Positions 1 to 9,270 of a DNA stretch of 64,000 bases are shown here, piece by piece. A program made the position numbers and the translations under genes. Origin of the DNA: Butyrivibrio proteoclasticus B316 (GTDB taxonomy: Bacteria > Bacillota > Clostridia > Lachnospirales > Lachnospiraceae); assembly GCF_000145035.1 (NCBI RefSeq), contig NC_014387.1:526441-590440 (forward strand). The letters are read 5' to 3'. A model generated the notes under the pieces. The model ran no database searches, was not told where the DNA came from, and was given only the letters and a program-made list of their open reading frames with translations. Numbering within the stretch: the first letter of the stretch is position 1; the number at the start of each line of letters is the position of its first letter.

Positions 1-5
1 GCGTT

Positions 6-34
6 TTGGCTTTTAGGGGAAATATTGCTATAAT
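6..34 (+). promoter_or_regulatory. Sigma-A type promoter ahead of the glycan operon
   Basis: A -35 like TTGGCT (6-11) lies 17 bases from a perfect TATAAT (29-34), which also carries the extended -10 TG dinucleotide (TGCTATAAT, 26-34). Transcription would start near 41 and give a leader of about 48 bases before the first gene, whose Shine-Dalgarno is AAAAGGGAG at about 75-83. It is the best promoter I can see in the forward direction before 62.9 kb. The upstream sequence is outside the window, so promoters further upstream cannot be excluded. Confidence 0.6.
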
Positions 35-88
35 GAAATGATTGATTAAATATTTTTCATCTTTTTTGGATTTAAAAGGGAGTAGTTT

Positions 89-1171
89 ATGAAATATGCG
101 TTAATTGGCTGTGGCCGTATATCACCTAACCATATTGTGGCAGCGCAGAATAACGGCCTTGAGATTGTTGCTATTTGTGATATTGTTGAGCAAAATATGC
201 ATGACAAGATGGTGAAGTTCAAGTTGCCTGAACAGGTACATTGCTATACTGATTACCTTGAAATGTTAGATAAGGAAAAGCCTGAACTTGTCGCTATAGC
301 GACAGAATCAGGCAAACATGCTGAAATCGCGATTAATTGCTTGAAAAAAGGACATGCTAATATTATCGTAGAGAAACCTATAGCTTTATCGCTTGCAGAT
401 GCTGATCGGATAATTGCTGCAGCAAAAGAGGAAGGTTTAAAAGTATGTGCTTGCCATCAGAATAGGTTTAACAAGTCTATTCAGAAGATTAGAGAAGCTG
501 TTGATATGGAGAGATTTGGTAAACTGCTCCATGGAACAGCACATATTAGGTGGGCCAGAGATTATGAGTATTATTCTCGTGCTAAGTGGAGAGGTACTTG
601 GGCTCAGGACGGTGGCGCGCTTATGAATCAATGTATTCACAATATCGATCTTCTCAGATGGATGATGGGAGATGAGATTGATTGCGTTGTTGGGATGACT
701 GATCGCCTCAAACATGATTACATTGAAGCAGAAGACTTAGGAATTGCACTTATTAAGTTTAGAAATGGTTCTTACGGTATAGTAGAGGGAACTACCAACA
801 TTTATCCCAAGAATCTTGAGGAAACGTTGTATCTTTTTGGAGAAAAGGGAACGGTAAAAGCTGGAGGTACATCAGTTAATGTGATTGAAGAGTGGCGTTT
901 CTCAGATATGCTTGATGATCCAGATGAAGTTAAGGCAAGGTTTCATGAAAATCCACCAAATGTATATGGATTTGGGCACACACCATTATATGCTGATGTT
1001 ATTGATGCGATTCAGAGTGATAGACAGCCATATGTAGATGCAGAGGCTGGTAAAAGAGCTCTCGAGCTTGTTTTAGCTATATATAAGTCTGCTGCATCCG
1101 GAGAAATAGTGAAGTTTCCTTTAGCGGAATGCTCAACACTGGAATTTGAGGGGCGCTTTGATAATAAGTAA
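89..1171 (+). CDS. Gfo/Idh/MocA sugar dehydrogenase, WlbA/WbpB-like
   Basis: A 360-residue NAD(P)-dependent sugar oxidoreductase. The N-terminal Rossmann domain begins with GCGRIS (residues about 7-12), a variant of the GxGxxG loop. The family EKP motif (about residues 95-97) supplies the catalytic lysine, and GGALMNQCIHNIDLL (about 173-187) carries the conserved histidine. The last motif resembles WlbA/WbpB enzymes, which oxidise the 3-hydroxyl of UDP-GlcNAc uronate, so a role in making a 2,3-diamino or 3-oxo uronic acid is likely but not proven. The start is an ATG with AAAAGGGAG upstream. An AsnB-type amidotransferase follows 33 bases later, which fits amidation of a uronate. Partner genes (aminotransferase, UDP-GlcNAc 6-dehydrogenase) would have to lie upstream of the window. 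Confidence 0.85.
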   Translation: MKYALIGCGRISPNHIVAAQNNGLEIVAICDIVEQNMHDKMVKFKLPEQVHCYTDYLEMLDKEKPELVAIATESGKHAEIAINCLKKGHANIIVEKPIALSLADADRIIAAAKEEGLKVCACHQNRFNKSIQKIREAVDMERFGKLLHGTAHIRWARDYEYYSRAKWRGTWAQDGGALMNQCIHNIDLLRWMMGDEIDCVVGMTDRLKHDYIEAEDLGIALIKFRNGSYGIVEGTTNIYPKNLEETLYLFGEKGTVKAGGTSVNVIEEWRFSDMLDDPDEVKARFHENPPNVYGFGHTPLYADVIDAIQSDRQPYVDAEAGKRALELVLAIYKSAASGEIVKFPLAECSTLEFEGRFDNK

Positions 1172-1204
1172 ACCTAATAATAGAGTGTAGGTAATCAGAT
1201 ATAT

Positions 1205-3091
1205 ATGTGTGGAATAGCAGCTTGCATTAAAAAGACTGGACATATCGATAGAAACAGATTTGATCGAATGGTTGATATAATCAGTTATAGAGGGCCGAAT
1301 GATCGAGGAGTATATTTTGACGATGGTTTGGCATTAGGGCATAGGAGGCTCTCTATAATAGATCTTTCTGCAGATGGGCATCAGCCATTTGAGAAAATTG
1401 ATGACTATGTTCTGATATTTAATGGCGAAATATACAATTATATAGAGTTAAGAAATGAACTATCTCAAAAAGGATATCATATCAAAACACAGACGGATAC
1501 AGAGATAATAATTCATTCCTATATAGAATGGGGGAACGAATGCGTCCGCCATTTTAATGGTATGTGGTCATTTGTTTTGTATGATAAGAAGAATAAAAGT
1601 TTATTTTGTTCCAGAGATAGATTTGGTGTTAAACCATTATATTATACCGATCAGGAAGGCTTTTTTTTGATTGCTTCTGAGATTAAACAGTTTTTTGAAA
1701 TACTACAGGAGCGGCCACGTGCGAACAGAGACATGCTTTTACGGTATATTATTCGTGGCACTAACGATGTTCCTCCTTATACTATGTTCGATGATATTTA
1801 TCAGTTAGAGCCTGGATACAATATGGTATATGACCTTGAATCGCATTCTTTTTCAAAAGAAAGATATTATGATATAGGCGATAGTCGAGAAAAAAATATT
1901 AAGTATGAGGATGCCTGTGCAAAATTTAAAGATGCTTTTTTCGAAGCTGTAAAACTAAGGCTTAGGTCGGATGTTCCAGTCGGATATTTCTTATCTGGAG
2001 GTTTGGATAGTTCCGCTATAGTTTGCGCCGCAGATAAAATCATTGGTAACGCGAGTGTAAATGATGGTTTTAAAGAGCAGCATACAATCTCATCCTGTTT
2101 TGAGGACAAAAACTATGATGAGCAGGAGTATATGGATGAAGTAATAAAGGCTACAGATATTACTTCGCATAAAATTTTTCCTAATACAGATAATCTGTGG
2201 AATGACCTGGACAAGATTATTTGGCATATGGACGAGCCATTGGGATCAACCTCTACATATGCGCAGTGGTCAGTGTGTAAGGCGGCCAAGGAAAATGGCC
2301 TTACTGTAATGCTGGATGGACAAGGTGCTGATGAGCAACTGGCTGGGTATACTGATTTCTATACAGTGTTGTTTGTTAATGCAATTAAGAAGTGTAAGTT
2401 TAAATACTTAAAAAAAGAAATTGATGCTTATCTTGCACTGCGTGCAAACTCTGAAAAGCACATTTCATCAAGAGAGGTTATACTGTCTGCTATAAGAGAG
2501 TGTTTTACGCCAGGAGCAATTCATAGGCATATAAAGAAGGTATATCTTGAGAAAGTTGCTAAAATACCGTTTGATAAGAAATTGATTAAGCAGGTGGTGT
2601 CCAGTGAGTTGATTTATCCACAGGGAAAGCCTAGGAACTATATTAAGACATATATGGAAAATGAGCTACTGCAGCTGTTACATAGGTGTGATAGAAATTC
2701 TATGGCTTTTTCAATAGAATCCAGATTGCCTTTTCTGGATTATAGGCTGGTGAACAGCGTATATGAGATGCCTTACGAGTACAAAATAAGAAATGGCTAT
2801 AGCAAGGCTGTTATGAGAGATGGACTTAAAGGTATTCTACCTGAAAAAGTTAGGATGCGTATCAGCAAATTTGGATTCGTGACGCCTGAAAATCAGTGGA
2901 TCAAGGACAATAGTGATGTATTCCGCAAGGAATTAGTGGATGCCTTGGAGATATACAGGGATTTGTTTGACACAGATAGAGTATTACGATGGTTTGATGA
3001 TAATAAGGATAATATCAAAAGAGGCAATTTCATGATCTGGAGAATAATTGACTCGGCGCATTGGGTTAAGATATTTAATGTTTCTGTTTGA
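1205..3091 (+). CDS. asnB: Asparagine synthase-like glutamine amidotransferase (copy 1)
   Basis: A 628-residue class II glutamine amidotransferase. Cys2 (MCGIA) is the N-terminal nucleophile that hydrolyses glutamine, and residues 1 to about 200 form the Ntn glutaminase domain (RGPND, GHRRLSIIDLS, FNGEIYNY). The synthetase domain has the pyrophosphate loop SGGLDSSA (about 265-272), so both half-reactions look intact. Enzymes of this type in surface-glycan loci usually amidate the carboxylate of a uronic acid rather than make asparagine (WbpS-like). The gene is in an obvious sugar operon, one of three such paralogues here, and directly follows a uronate-type dehydrogenase, so sugar amidation is the favoured role. 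True asparagine synthesis cannot be excluded from sequence alone. Confidence 0.85.
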   Translation: MCGIAACIKKTGHIDRNRFDRMVDIISYRGPNDRGVYFDDGLALGHRRLSIIDLSADGHQPFEKIDDYVLIFNGEIYNYIELRNELSQKGYHIKTQTDTEIIIHSYIEWGNECVRHFNGMWSFVLYDKKNKSLFCSRDRFGVKPLYYTDQEGFFLIASEIKQFFEILQERPRANRDMLLRYIIRGTNDVPPYTMFDDIYQLEPGYNMVYDLESHSFSKERYYDIGDSREKNIKYEDACAKFKDAFFEAVKLRLRSDVPVGYFLSGGLDSSAIVCAADKIIGNASVNDGFKEQHTISSCFEDKNYDEQEYMDEVIKATDITSHKIFPNTDNLWNDLDKIIWHMDEPLGSTSTYAQWSVCKAAKENGLTVMLDGQGADEQLAGYTDFYTVLFVNAIKKCKFKYLKKEIDAYLALRANSEKHISSREVILSAIRECFTPGAIHRHIKKVYLEKVAKIPFDKKLIKQVVSSELIYPQGKPRNYIKTYMENELLQLLHRCDRNSMAFSIESRLPFLDYRLVNSVYEMPYEYKIRNGYSKAVMRDGLKGILPEKVRMRISKFGFVTPENQWIKDNSDVFRKELVDALEIYRDLFDTDRVLRWFDDNKDNIKRGNFMIWRIIDSAHWVKIFNVSV

Positions 3092-3102
3092 AGTGGAGCG
3101 TG

Positions 3103-4431
3103 ATGATAAAGTATAAGTTTATGGGGCAGGTCTCCAATGAACAGGTATTAGAGTACTATAACAAAAACAGAATAGACTGCTTTGTGCATGCTTCTGAGCT
3201 AGAGGGGGCGCCTGTTTCCATTATGGAAGCAGAAAGTGCTGGAATCCCGATTATCTCTACAGATGTAGGTGGAGTTAAGGAGATGATAGATGGTAATGGC
3301 TTTTTATTACCTATTAATTTCACACCAGTAGAAATGGCTGATAAGATAGTAGAACTCTTGGAATTGCCTAAAGAGGAAAGAGAAAAATTAGGAAAGAAAT
3401 CAAGGCAAATATGGGAAGAAAAGCTTGATGCTGAGAAAAATGCCAAGGAATTTGTGAGCTTTCTTGGCAAAGAAGGAGGCAAAAAGCTAAAGAATATCAT
3501 TCTCATTACAAATGGATATCCTTATCTTGGTAGTGAGATTGGGTTTCTACAAGCTGAACTTAAGGAATTATTAAAAAGTTTTGATGTGACAATTATTGCC
3601 TGTATAACAACTGAGATAGATGATTCTAAAAAAAGAATTTTCGAAGCTAATGCTCTAAAACTGCTAAACTCTGAATCACTAAAGGGCAAAGTTACTTTTT
3701 GTGAGTACACATATAAATACAGCTTTTTGGCACTAATTCCCTGTGCCCTGAGTTATTTCTTTGATAAAAGGGTAAAACTGGAAAGAAAAGAAATTGTCCA
3801 TAGTAAAAACAAAATGAGCATCAAACTATGGGAATCTATAAAGTATTATGGAGAAGCACTGGCTTTCTATAATTGGTATAGTGAGACTTTCAAGACTGAA
3901 TTTGATAAAGAGGATACAATCATATATTCGTTTTGGAACCTTCCGCCAGTCTTGGGACTATGCCTTAATAGAAATAAAATAGGAATATCCAAGATATTAA
4001 CTAGAGTACATGGTTACGATTACCAGGATGAACAATGGGGAAAAAGAATGCGCAAGCCATTTGCTCCTGTGATAGATACATTGATTGATAAAATGGTCTT
4101 TGTATGCAATACAGGAAAAGAGTACTATTGTAAAAGGCATAGCATTGACGATAGTAAATGTATTGTAAGTTTTTTGGGATCAGGTAGCTATACTCCGGTA
4201 GAAAATGCTACAAGAGAAAATGAAGATATTGTTGCTAGCCAAAGCGATGATTGTCATAGAATTGTTAGCTGCGCCTCGTTGATTCCTTTGAAAAGAGTAA
4301 ATCTTATCATTGAAGCACTGGGAATTGTGGCAGAAAAACATAAAGGTAAGGATTTGGAATGGATTCATTTCGGGGACGGAGTTTTACGCGAAGAAATAGA
4401 ACAACAGGCTACTAAGGTTTTAGGTAATTAA
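3103..4431 (+). CDS. GT4-like glycosyltransferase with circularly permuted domain order
   Basis: A retaining GT-B (family 4) glycosyltransferase of about 442 residues whose segments are in the wrong order. Residues 1 to about 124 are the end of a normal GT4: FMGQVSNEQVL, then the donor-binding EX7E motif at Glu34-Glu42 (SELEGAPVSIMEA), DVGGVKEMI, and the C-terminal helix. From about residue 127 a normal GT4 N-terminus begins (KNIILITNGYPY), runs through the acceptor domain (RVHGYDYQD) and the first strands of the donor domain (ASLIPLKRVN, HFGDGVLREEIEQQA), and stops at VLGN. The missing piece after VLGN is exactly what the protein starts with. The start is ATG 3103 with GGAG at 3095-3098; the frame is open back to a TTG at 3088. 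It lies 11 bases after asnB. A pair of broken genes fused in frame is the alternative. Confidence 0.8.
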   Translation: MIKYKFMGQVSNEQVLEYYNKNRIDCFVHASELEGAPVSIMEAESAGIPIISTDVGGVKEMIDGNGFLLPINFTPVEMADKIVELLELPKEEREKLGKKSRQIWEEKLDAEKNAKEFVSFLGKEGGKKLKNIILITNGYPYLGSEIGFLQAELKELLKSFDVTIIACITTEIDDSKKRIFEANALKLLNSESLKGKVTFCEYTYKYSFLALIPCALSYFFDKRVKLERKEIVHSKNKMSIKLWESIKYYGEALAFYNWYSETFKTEFDKEDTIIYSFWNLPPVLGLCLNRNKIGISKILTRVHGYDYQDEQWGKRMRKPFAPVIDTLIDKMVFVCNTGKEYYCKRHSIDDSKCIVSFLGSGSYTPVENATRENEDIVASQSDDCHRIVSCASLIPLKRVNLIIEALGIVAEKHKGKDLEWIHFGDGVLREEIEQQATKVLGN

Positions 4432-4451
4432 GTATTTGAGGATTTGAATAT

Positions 4452-5483
4452 ATGCAACATAATGAATTGACGTTATCTGTTATAATGTCAGTATATGAAA
4501 CACCTGTTGAATATTTGCATGAGTCAATTGATAGTATATTGAACCAGACATTTAGAGAATATGAGTTTATTATTATTGATGATGGTTGCTCTAATCAAGA
4601 TACTGTAAGTTGCCTGAAGGAATATAGTATCAAAGATAGCAGAATAAAACTTATCAGAAATTCGGAAAACATTGGCTTAACCAAATCGCTTAATGTCGGA
4701 CTAGATAGTTGTCAGGGCAAATACATAGCCAGGATGGATGCTGATGACATTTCAATGCCTGAAAGATTTGCAATTCAGATTGAGTATATGGAGACGCATC
4801 CTGAAGTGAGCCTTTTGGGCGCTAATTCTATAGGCTTTGACGGTGATAAGATACTATTTGATGAGAGCAAAATAAATAGCAGGGTCAGAAGACCAGAGAT
4901 TGCAGAAATCAGAATGCTGGTTCAAAACACAGGATTTGCGCATTCGACATATATGATGCGAAAATCCTTTTTGTTTGAACATGGAATACGATATAATGAA
5001 AGCTTAAGATACGCACAGGATTATGCTATTACAACTGATATTATACTAAATGACGGTAAAATCCATAGAATAGAGAAATCCTTGCTCAAATATCGAGAGC
5101 ATGAAGGTCAAATATCAAATGGTTTTAATGGTGGGCAGATGGAGTGTTCTATAATGACAGCTTCGAAACGACTTTTTAATACATTTGAAGGCTTGTCAGA
5201 AAGAGAATGCAGGATTATTTCTCAATTACCATATAATGATAGTGAATATTCTCCTAAAGAGACAATAATGGCATTAAAGAGTATGTTTCAAATTAATAGA
5301 CATTTACAGAAGTTTAACAAATATCTATTTGAACGGGAGTTTAGATATTACTGGTATAAGAAAATAATGCATGTAAGTAAAGCTGAAAAAAAGCCATGGG
5401 GAGTATTTAAGCTGTTTAGCATATGTTCAGTACCTTCGATTATAAGTGTGAAAAAAGAAGAACATAGGTATAAAAACCAATAA
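4452..5483 (+). CDS. Family 2 glycosyltransferase
   Basis: A 343-residue GT-A glycosyltransferase that would add a sugar from a nucleotide donor to a lipid-linked glycan at the inner membrane face. The GT2 signature is clear: LSVIMSVYETPVEYLHESI at the N-terminus, FIIIDDG (first aspartate pair, about residue 40), NIGLTKSLNVGLD and ARMDADDIS (metal-binding DxD, about residues 92-100). There is no membrane segment. The family is inverting, but donor and acceptor cannot be read from sequence. It starts 20 bases after the permuted GT4 and 27 bases before an acyltransferase, so it is probably translated from the same message. Confidence 0.88.
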   Translation: MQHNELTLSVIMSVYETPVEYLHESIDSILNQTFREYEFIIIDDGCSNQDTVSCLKEYSIKDSRIKLIRNSENIGLTKSLNVGLDSCQGKYIARMDADDISMPERFAIQIEYMETHPEVSLLGANSIGFDGDKILFDESKINSRVRRPEIAEIRMLVQNTGFAHSTYMMRKSFLFEHGIRYNESLRYAQDYAITTDIILNDGKIHRIEKSLLKYREHEGQISNGFNGGQMECSIMTASKRLFNTFEGLSERECRIISQLPYNDSEYSPKETIMALKSMFQINRHLQKFNKYLFEREFRYYWYKKIMHVSKAEKKPWGVFKLFSICSVPSIISVKKEEHRYKNQ

Positions 5484-5510
5484 ACTAACAATTTTGTGGG
5501 ATAAAATAAG

Positions 5511-6578
5511 ATGAAAAGAAATGGAAAAATAGATTTATTACGTTTTGTTTTTGCAATAGTAATAATGCTACACCATCTTGGAATGAGAACAGACCTTTTT
5601 GATGCTTTTGGTTTGCATTTTCAAGTAGTTAGTCAAAGAGGCGGTGGTTTTGCAGTAGTATTCTTCTTTCTTGTTTCTGGAGCTTTGTTGGCAAAGTCAA
5701 CTGACAAAATAGTTGATTCTGCGGACATTCCAAAGGTTACTACGCAATATCTTTGGAAGAAATATAAGTATTTTATGACGTGGTATATTCCAGCTTTTAT
5801 CTTGAATTTTGTTTGGGATTGCATGAGAGAAAGCATTTCTGGAGGAATAAAGCATTCGCTATACAATATTTCAGGCTTTTTTATGATGCAGTATATAGGG
5901 TTAAATGGCGGAGAATTATATCCTAATGGCTTTTATGTGCCTGCTTCATGGTATTTATCTGCGCTAATGATTTGTTCATTGGTTTTATTTCCGCTAATAC
6001 TGTGGAAGAGAGAGATTTTTATTCGAATTATTGCCCCATTAACCTCAATTGCTAGCCTATATGTTTTATTGAATTATAAGAATAGATTTAGAATAGCTAG
6101 TGGTTTATGGTATCCGCTTGCTGTGATGTGTGCTGGATGCATTGCTTATGAACTTGCAAAGAATATTAAAAATACTGAAGAGATATATAGACATGGAATT
6201 ACATTGCGAATAGCCGAAGCAGCAATCTATTTGTTGACAATAGTGTATATTAGTTCAGACTTACAGATAGAATTTGAATATCCTATGTTTATGCTCTTGA
6301 CAATAGCTGTTGCGATATCTTTTAGCGGGGGTACTGATGATAGCCTACTTAGCCATAAAATCTTTAGCTTTTTAGGAAGAGCAAGTTTTCCATTATATTT
6401 ATTTCACGAGGCAATCAGCTTGATTTATATCGAATTATTGAATAAGCATGGAATAAATCATGGCTATTTATCGCACATAATTCTGTACATATTGTGCATT
6501 GTAATAGCCTTTTTAGCACAGTATGTGTATGATACTATCAAAAAGAATAAAACTCAGATAAAAAAGGTTGATGCATGA
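5511..6578 (+). CDS. Acyltransferase 3 family membrane protein (copy 1)
   Basis: A 355-residue polytopic membrane protein of the acyltransferase 3 (OafA/NodX-like) family, which moves acetyl or other acyl groups across the membrane to sugar hydroxyls. The family N-terminus is visible as GKIDLLRFVFAIVIMLHHLG, with the conserved arginine and the histidine believed to be catalytic. About ten hydrophobic segments follow, including a C-terminal FPLYLFHEAISLIYIE helix typical of the family. There is no SGNH domain attached. The stop codon overlaps the start of the next gene by four bases (ATGA), which suggests translational coupling with the ABC flippase. The acyl group and acceptor sugar are unknown. 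Confidence 0.85.
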   Translation: MKRNGKIDLLRFVFAIVIMLHHLGMRTDLFDAFGLHFQVVSQRGGGFAVVFFFLVSGALLAKSTDKIVDSADIPKVTTQYLWKKYKYFMTWYIPAFILNFVWDCMRESISGGIKHSLYNISGFFMMQYIGLNGGELYPNGFYVPASWYLSALMICSLVLFPLILWKREIFIRIIAPLTSIASLYVLLNYKNRFRIASGLWYPLAVMCAGCIAYELAKNIKNTEEIYRHGITLRIAEAAIYLLTIVYISSDLQIEFEYPMFMLLTIAVAISFSGGTDDSLLSHKIFSFLGRASFPLYLFHEAISLIYIELLNKHGINHGYLSHIILYILCIVIAFLAQYVYDTIKKNKTQIKKVDA

Positions 6579-8371
6579 AAGATTTGAAGTCTGTTAAAAG
6601 AATAATTAGTGAATTAACAGAAATAATGACAAAGAAGCAAAAAAAGAAATCAGTAATAGTCTTTGCTTCAATGATTATATGTTCATTGTTAGAATTACTG
6701 AGTGTATCTGTGATATATCCATTTCTTGATGCCATGGTAGATATGGATAATATGAGCGAAAAGTGGTACGCACACATAATATATAAGATTTGGCCAGAAA
6801 TCACACCTGTAACGATGGTATTATTCATTGGTATCATTATAATCATTGTTTTTTTGCTGAAAAATTGTGTTGCGTTATTATGCACTTATATTCAACAGAA
6901 ATTTTCTGCAAGCTTTCTTAGAGAACTGTCAACACTAATGCTTGAGTCTTACTTAAAAAGACCATATGAATTCTTTGTAAACACTAATAGTGCGGTCATA
7001 ATACGAGGAATAAATGGAGATACCTCAGCTGCTTATCAGGTAATGCTGAGTATATTTGAGTTTTTAACCAGCTTTTTGACTGCAGTTATGATAGGTGTTT
7101 ATTTATTATACACAGATTTGTTTGTTGCAGTGGGAGCTCTTCTTTTAGCTGGAATATGTTTTTTGGTAATAGTGTACGGCTTTAAAAAGAAGCTTAAATA
7201 TGCAGGACAAGCTTTTATAGATGCGAATACAAAACAGTTCATGTATAGCTATCAGGCTGTAAATGGTATTAAAGAAATAACTGTTATGGATAGGAGAGGT
7301 ATTTTTATTGAGCAGTACGAAAAGGCTTCCAAAATAGTTGAAAAATTAAATGTGACAAATAATTTCATTAACGCATGCCCAGATAGAATATTAGAAGGAG
7401 TGTGTGTTGGTGGATTCATAGGAATAGCGTGTATAAGAATAGCAATAGGAACAGATGCAATTCATTTCATTCCGGTTTTAGGTGCTTTTGCTTTGGGCGC
7501 TTTTAAGATACTTCCATCAATTTCCAAGATGTCTTCTAGAATTAACAACATAGTGTATAACCAAGCGAGATTGACCATATGCTATGATAATATTCGAGAG
7601 GCGAGGCAAATAGAAAAAGACAATATTGGAATGCGTGAAGAAAATACATCTTCTCAGTATTTGACAGATTCTAATACATTTGTATTTGAGAATAATATAG
7701 AGATTAAAGATGTTGTATGGAGATATAAAAATTCCAATGATAGCGTATTAAATGGCTTATGTTTGAAGATAAATAAAGGAGAATCTATTGCGCTTATTGG
7801 TGCTTCTGGATCGGGGAAAACTACTCTTGCAGATATGCTATTAGGTCTTTTTAAACCCCAAAGTGGTAGTATTATTGTTGATGGAACAGACATATATTCA
7901 ATACCGCATGAGTGGGCTAAAACAATAGGATATGTACCACAGTCTGTTTATCTAATAGATGATACAATAAAAGCGAATGTGGCTTTTGGTATTCCAGAAG
8001 ATATGGTTCAGGAAGATAAAGTTTGGGATGCTATTAGTAAAGCTCAATTGGGAGATTTTGTTAGCGGTTTGCCAAATGGAATAAATACTGTTGTAGGTGA
8101 AAGAGGAGTTAAGTTTTCTGGTGGTCAGAGGCAACGTATAGCAATAGCCAGAGCGCTATATGAGAATCCAGAAATATTGATTCTAGATGAAGCTACTTCA
8201 GCGCTTGATACGGAGACAGAAAATGCCGTTATGGAATCTATAGATGCGCTTATTGGGCAAAAAACACTTATAATAATAGCGCATAGGCTTACAACAATAC
8301 GAAATTGTGATAGAGTGTATGAAATAAAAGATGGGATTGCCTTTGAACGTCAAAAAGAAGAAGTTCTGTAA
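6575..8371 (+). CDS. ABC transporter, PglK/MsbA-like glycolipid flippase (copy 1)
   Basis: A 598-residue half-transporter with an N-terminal six-helix membrane domain (about residues 25-330) fused to an ATPase domain. The ATPase has Walker A GASGSGKTT (about 408-416), the Q-loop VPQSVYLIDDT, signature FSGGQRQRIAIARAL, Walker B ILILDEATSALD, and the switch histidine in IIAHRLTT. Proteins of this layout in glycan loci (PglK, WlaB, MsbA) flip a lipid-linked oligosaccharide to the outer face of the membrane. The locus has a second, clearly paralogous copy at 43921-45666. No Wzx-type flippase or typical O-antigen ligase is evident, so these two are the best export candidates. The start overlaps the acyltransferase stop by four bases. 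Confidence 0.88.
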   Translation: MKDLKSVKRIISELTEIMTKKQKKKSVIVFASMIICSLLELLSVSVIYPFLDAMVDMDNMSEKWYAHIIYKIWPEITPVTMVLFIGIIIIIVFLLKNCVALLCTYIQQKFSASFLRELSTLMLESYLKRPYEFFVNTNSAVIIRGINGDTSAAYQVMLSIFEFLTSFLTAVMIGVYLLYTDLFVAVGALLLAGICFLVIVYGFKKKLKYAGQAFIDANTKQFMYSYQAVNGIKEITVMDRRGIFIEQYEKASKIVEKLNVTNNFINACPDRILEGVCVGGFIGIACIRIAIGTDAIHFIPVLGAFALGAFKILPSISKMSSRINNIVYNQARLTICYDNIREARQIEKDNIGMREENTSSQYLTDSNTFVFENNIEIKDVVWRYKNSNDSVLNGLCLKINKGESIALIGASGSGKTTLADMLLGLFKPQSGSIIVDGTDIYSIPHEWAKTIGYVPQSVYLIDDTIKANVAFGIPEDMVQEDKVWDAISKAQLGDFVSGLPNGINTVVGERGVKFSGGQRQRIAIARALYENPEILILDEATSALDTETENAVMESIDALIGQKTLIIIAHRLTTIRNCDRVYEIKDGIAFERQKEEVL

Positions 8372-8401
8372 GGCGAAATGAAAAATAAATGAGGTAAAAC
8401 G

Positions 8402-9253
8402 ATGAAAAAAATTGAAAAATATGCCAATATTTTAAAGAACATGAATAGAAACCTGGATTCTTTAGAAAAGATTCAGACTAAATTATTAAAGCAGAAAAAT
8501 ACGGATGACTTTTTACGCCCTTTATTTTTAGAGGAAGTTGAGTATACACGTAAGCTGAGATCAGCGTTAAAAGTAAAAGATGTAAATGGAAAAAACTATA
8601 CTAGAGTAGGTAGCCCTGCTGATGGCGGTTATGTTATGGTTGACGACATGGATAAGGTTACGGAAATATATAGTATAGGAATAGGTGATGAGATATCTTT
8701 TGACACGTACTTTTCCGATAGAAAAGTGAATGTTTATATGTATGACCATACAATTAAGGATATTCCGGTTCATAATGATTTCCTACACTGGAAGCCAATA
8801 GGGATATGCGGAAAGTGTAATTCTAGCAGTAATATGAAAACGCTTGAAGAAATTGTTCATGATAATTGCCACGATAGTGAAGAGAATATGATACTAAAAA
8901 TGGACATAGAAGGTTTTGAGTGGGAAGTGTTAAAAAATGTCAGTAGCGATACGTTTAAGGCATTTGATCAGATTGTGATGGAACTGCATGGAATGCATAA
9001 TCTAGGGCATAAGGATTTGATCCTTGCGGGACTAGAGAATCTTAATAGAACCCATCAGTTGGTTCATGTACACGCAAATAATTGGGGAGGCGCTATAAAT
9101 TTGGATGGCTGGATACTCCCAGACATGTTGGAAGTGACGTATGTTAACAGGAATAACTATCAATTTAAGGATTCTAATAGATTTTTCCCTACGGATCTAG
9201 ATGAGAAAAATATCGATCAGTTACCGGAAATACCATTAGGTTATTATAATTAA
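8402..9253 (+). CDS. FkbM family SAM-dependent methyltransferase
   Basis: A 283-residue protein. The N-terminal 60 residues are charged and probably helical, and the rest matches FkbM-type methyltransferases: SPADGGYVMVDD, YSIGIGDEISFD (cofactor loop), and LKMDIEGFEWEVLKN, the family's most recognisable block (about residues 163-177). The family O-methylates sugars and other small molecules with S-adenosylmethionine in the cytosol. The ATG has a good ribosome binding site (GAGG at eight bases). It follows the flippase and precedes a fucosyltransferase, so a methylated sugar on the glycan is expected. Which hydroxyl is methylated cannot be told. Confidence 0.85.
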   Translation: MKKIEKYANILKNMNRNLDSLEKIQTKLLKQKNTDDFLRPLFLEEVEYTRKLRSALKVKDVNGKNYTRVGSPADGGYVMVDDMDKVTEIYSIGIGDEISFDTYFSDRKVNVYMYDHTIKDIPVHNDFLHWKPIGICGKCNSSSNMKTLEEIVHDNCHDSEENMILKMDIEGFEWEVLKNVSSDTFKAFDQIVMELHGMHNLGHKDLILAGLENLNRTHQLVHVHANNWGGAINLDGWILPDMLEVTYVNRNNYQFKDSNRFFPTDLDEKNIDQLPEIPLGYYN

Positions 9254-9270
9254 CATGTTTGGAATGTAGT

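Noticed and set aside
1661..1668. T8 run in the first asnB as a slippage site
   Set aside because: Runs of T or A of this length are common by chance in such AT-rich DNA, unlike the single G9.
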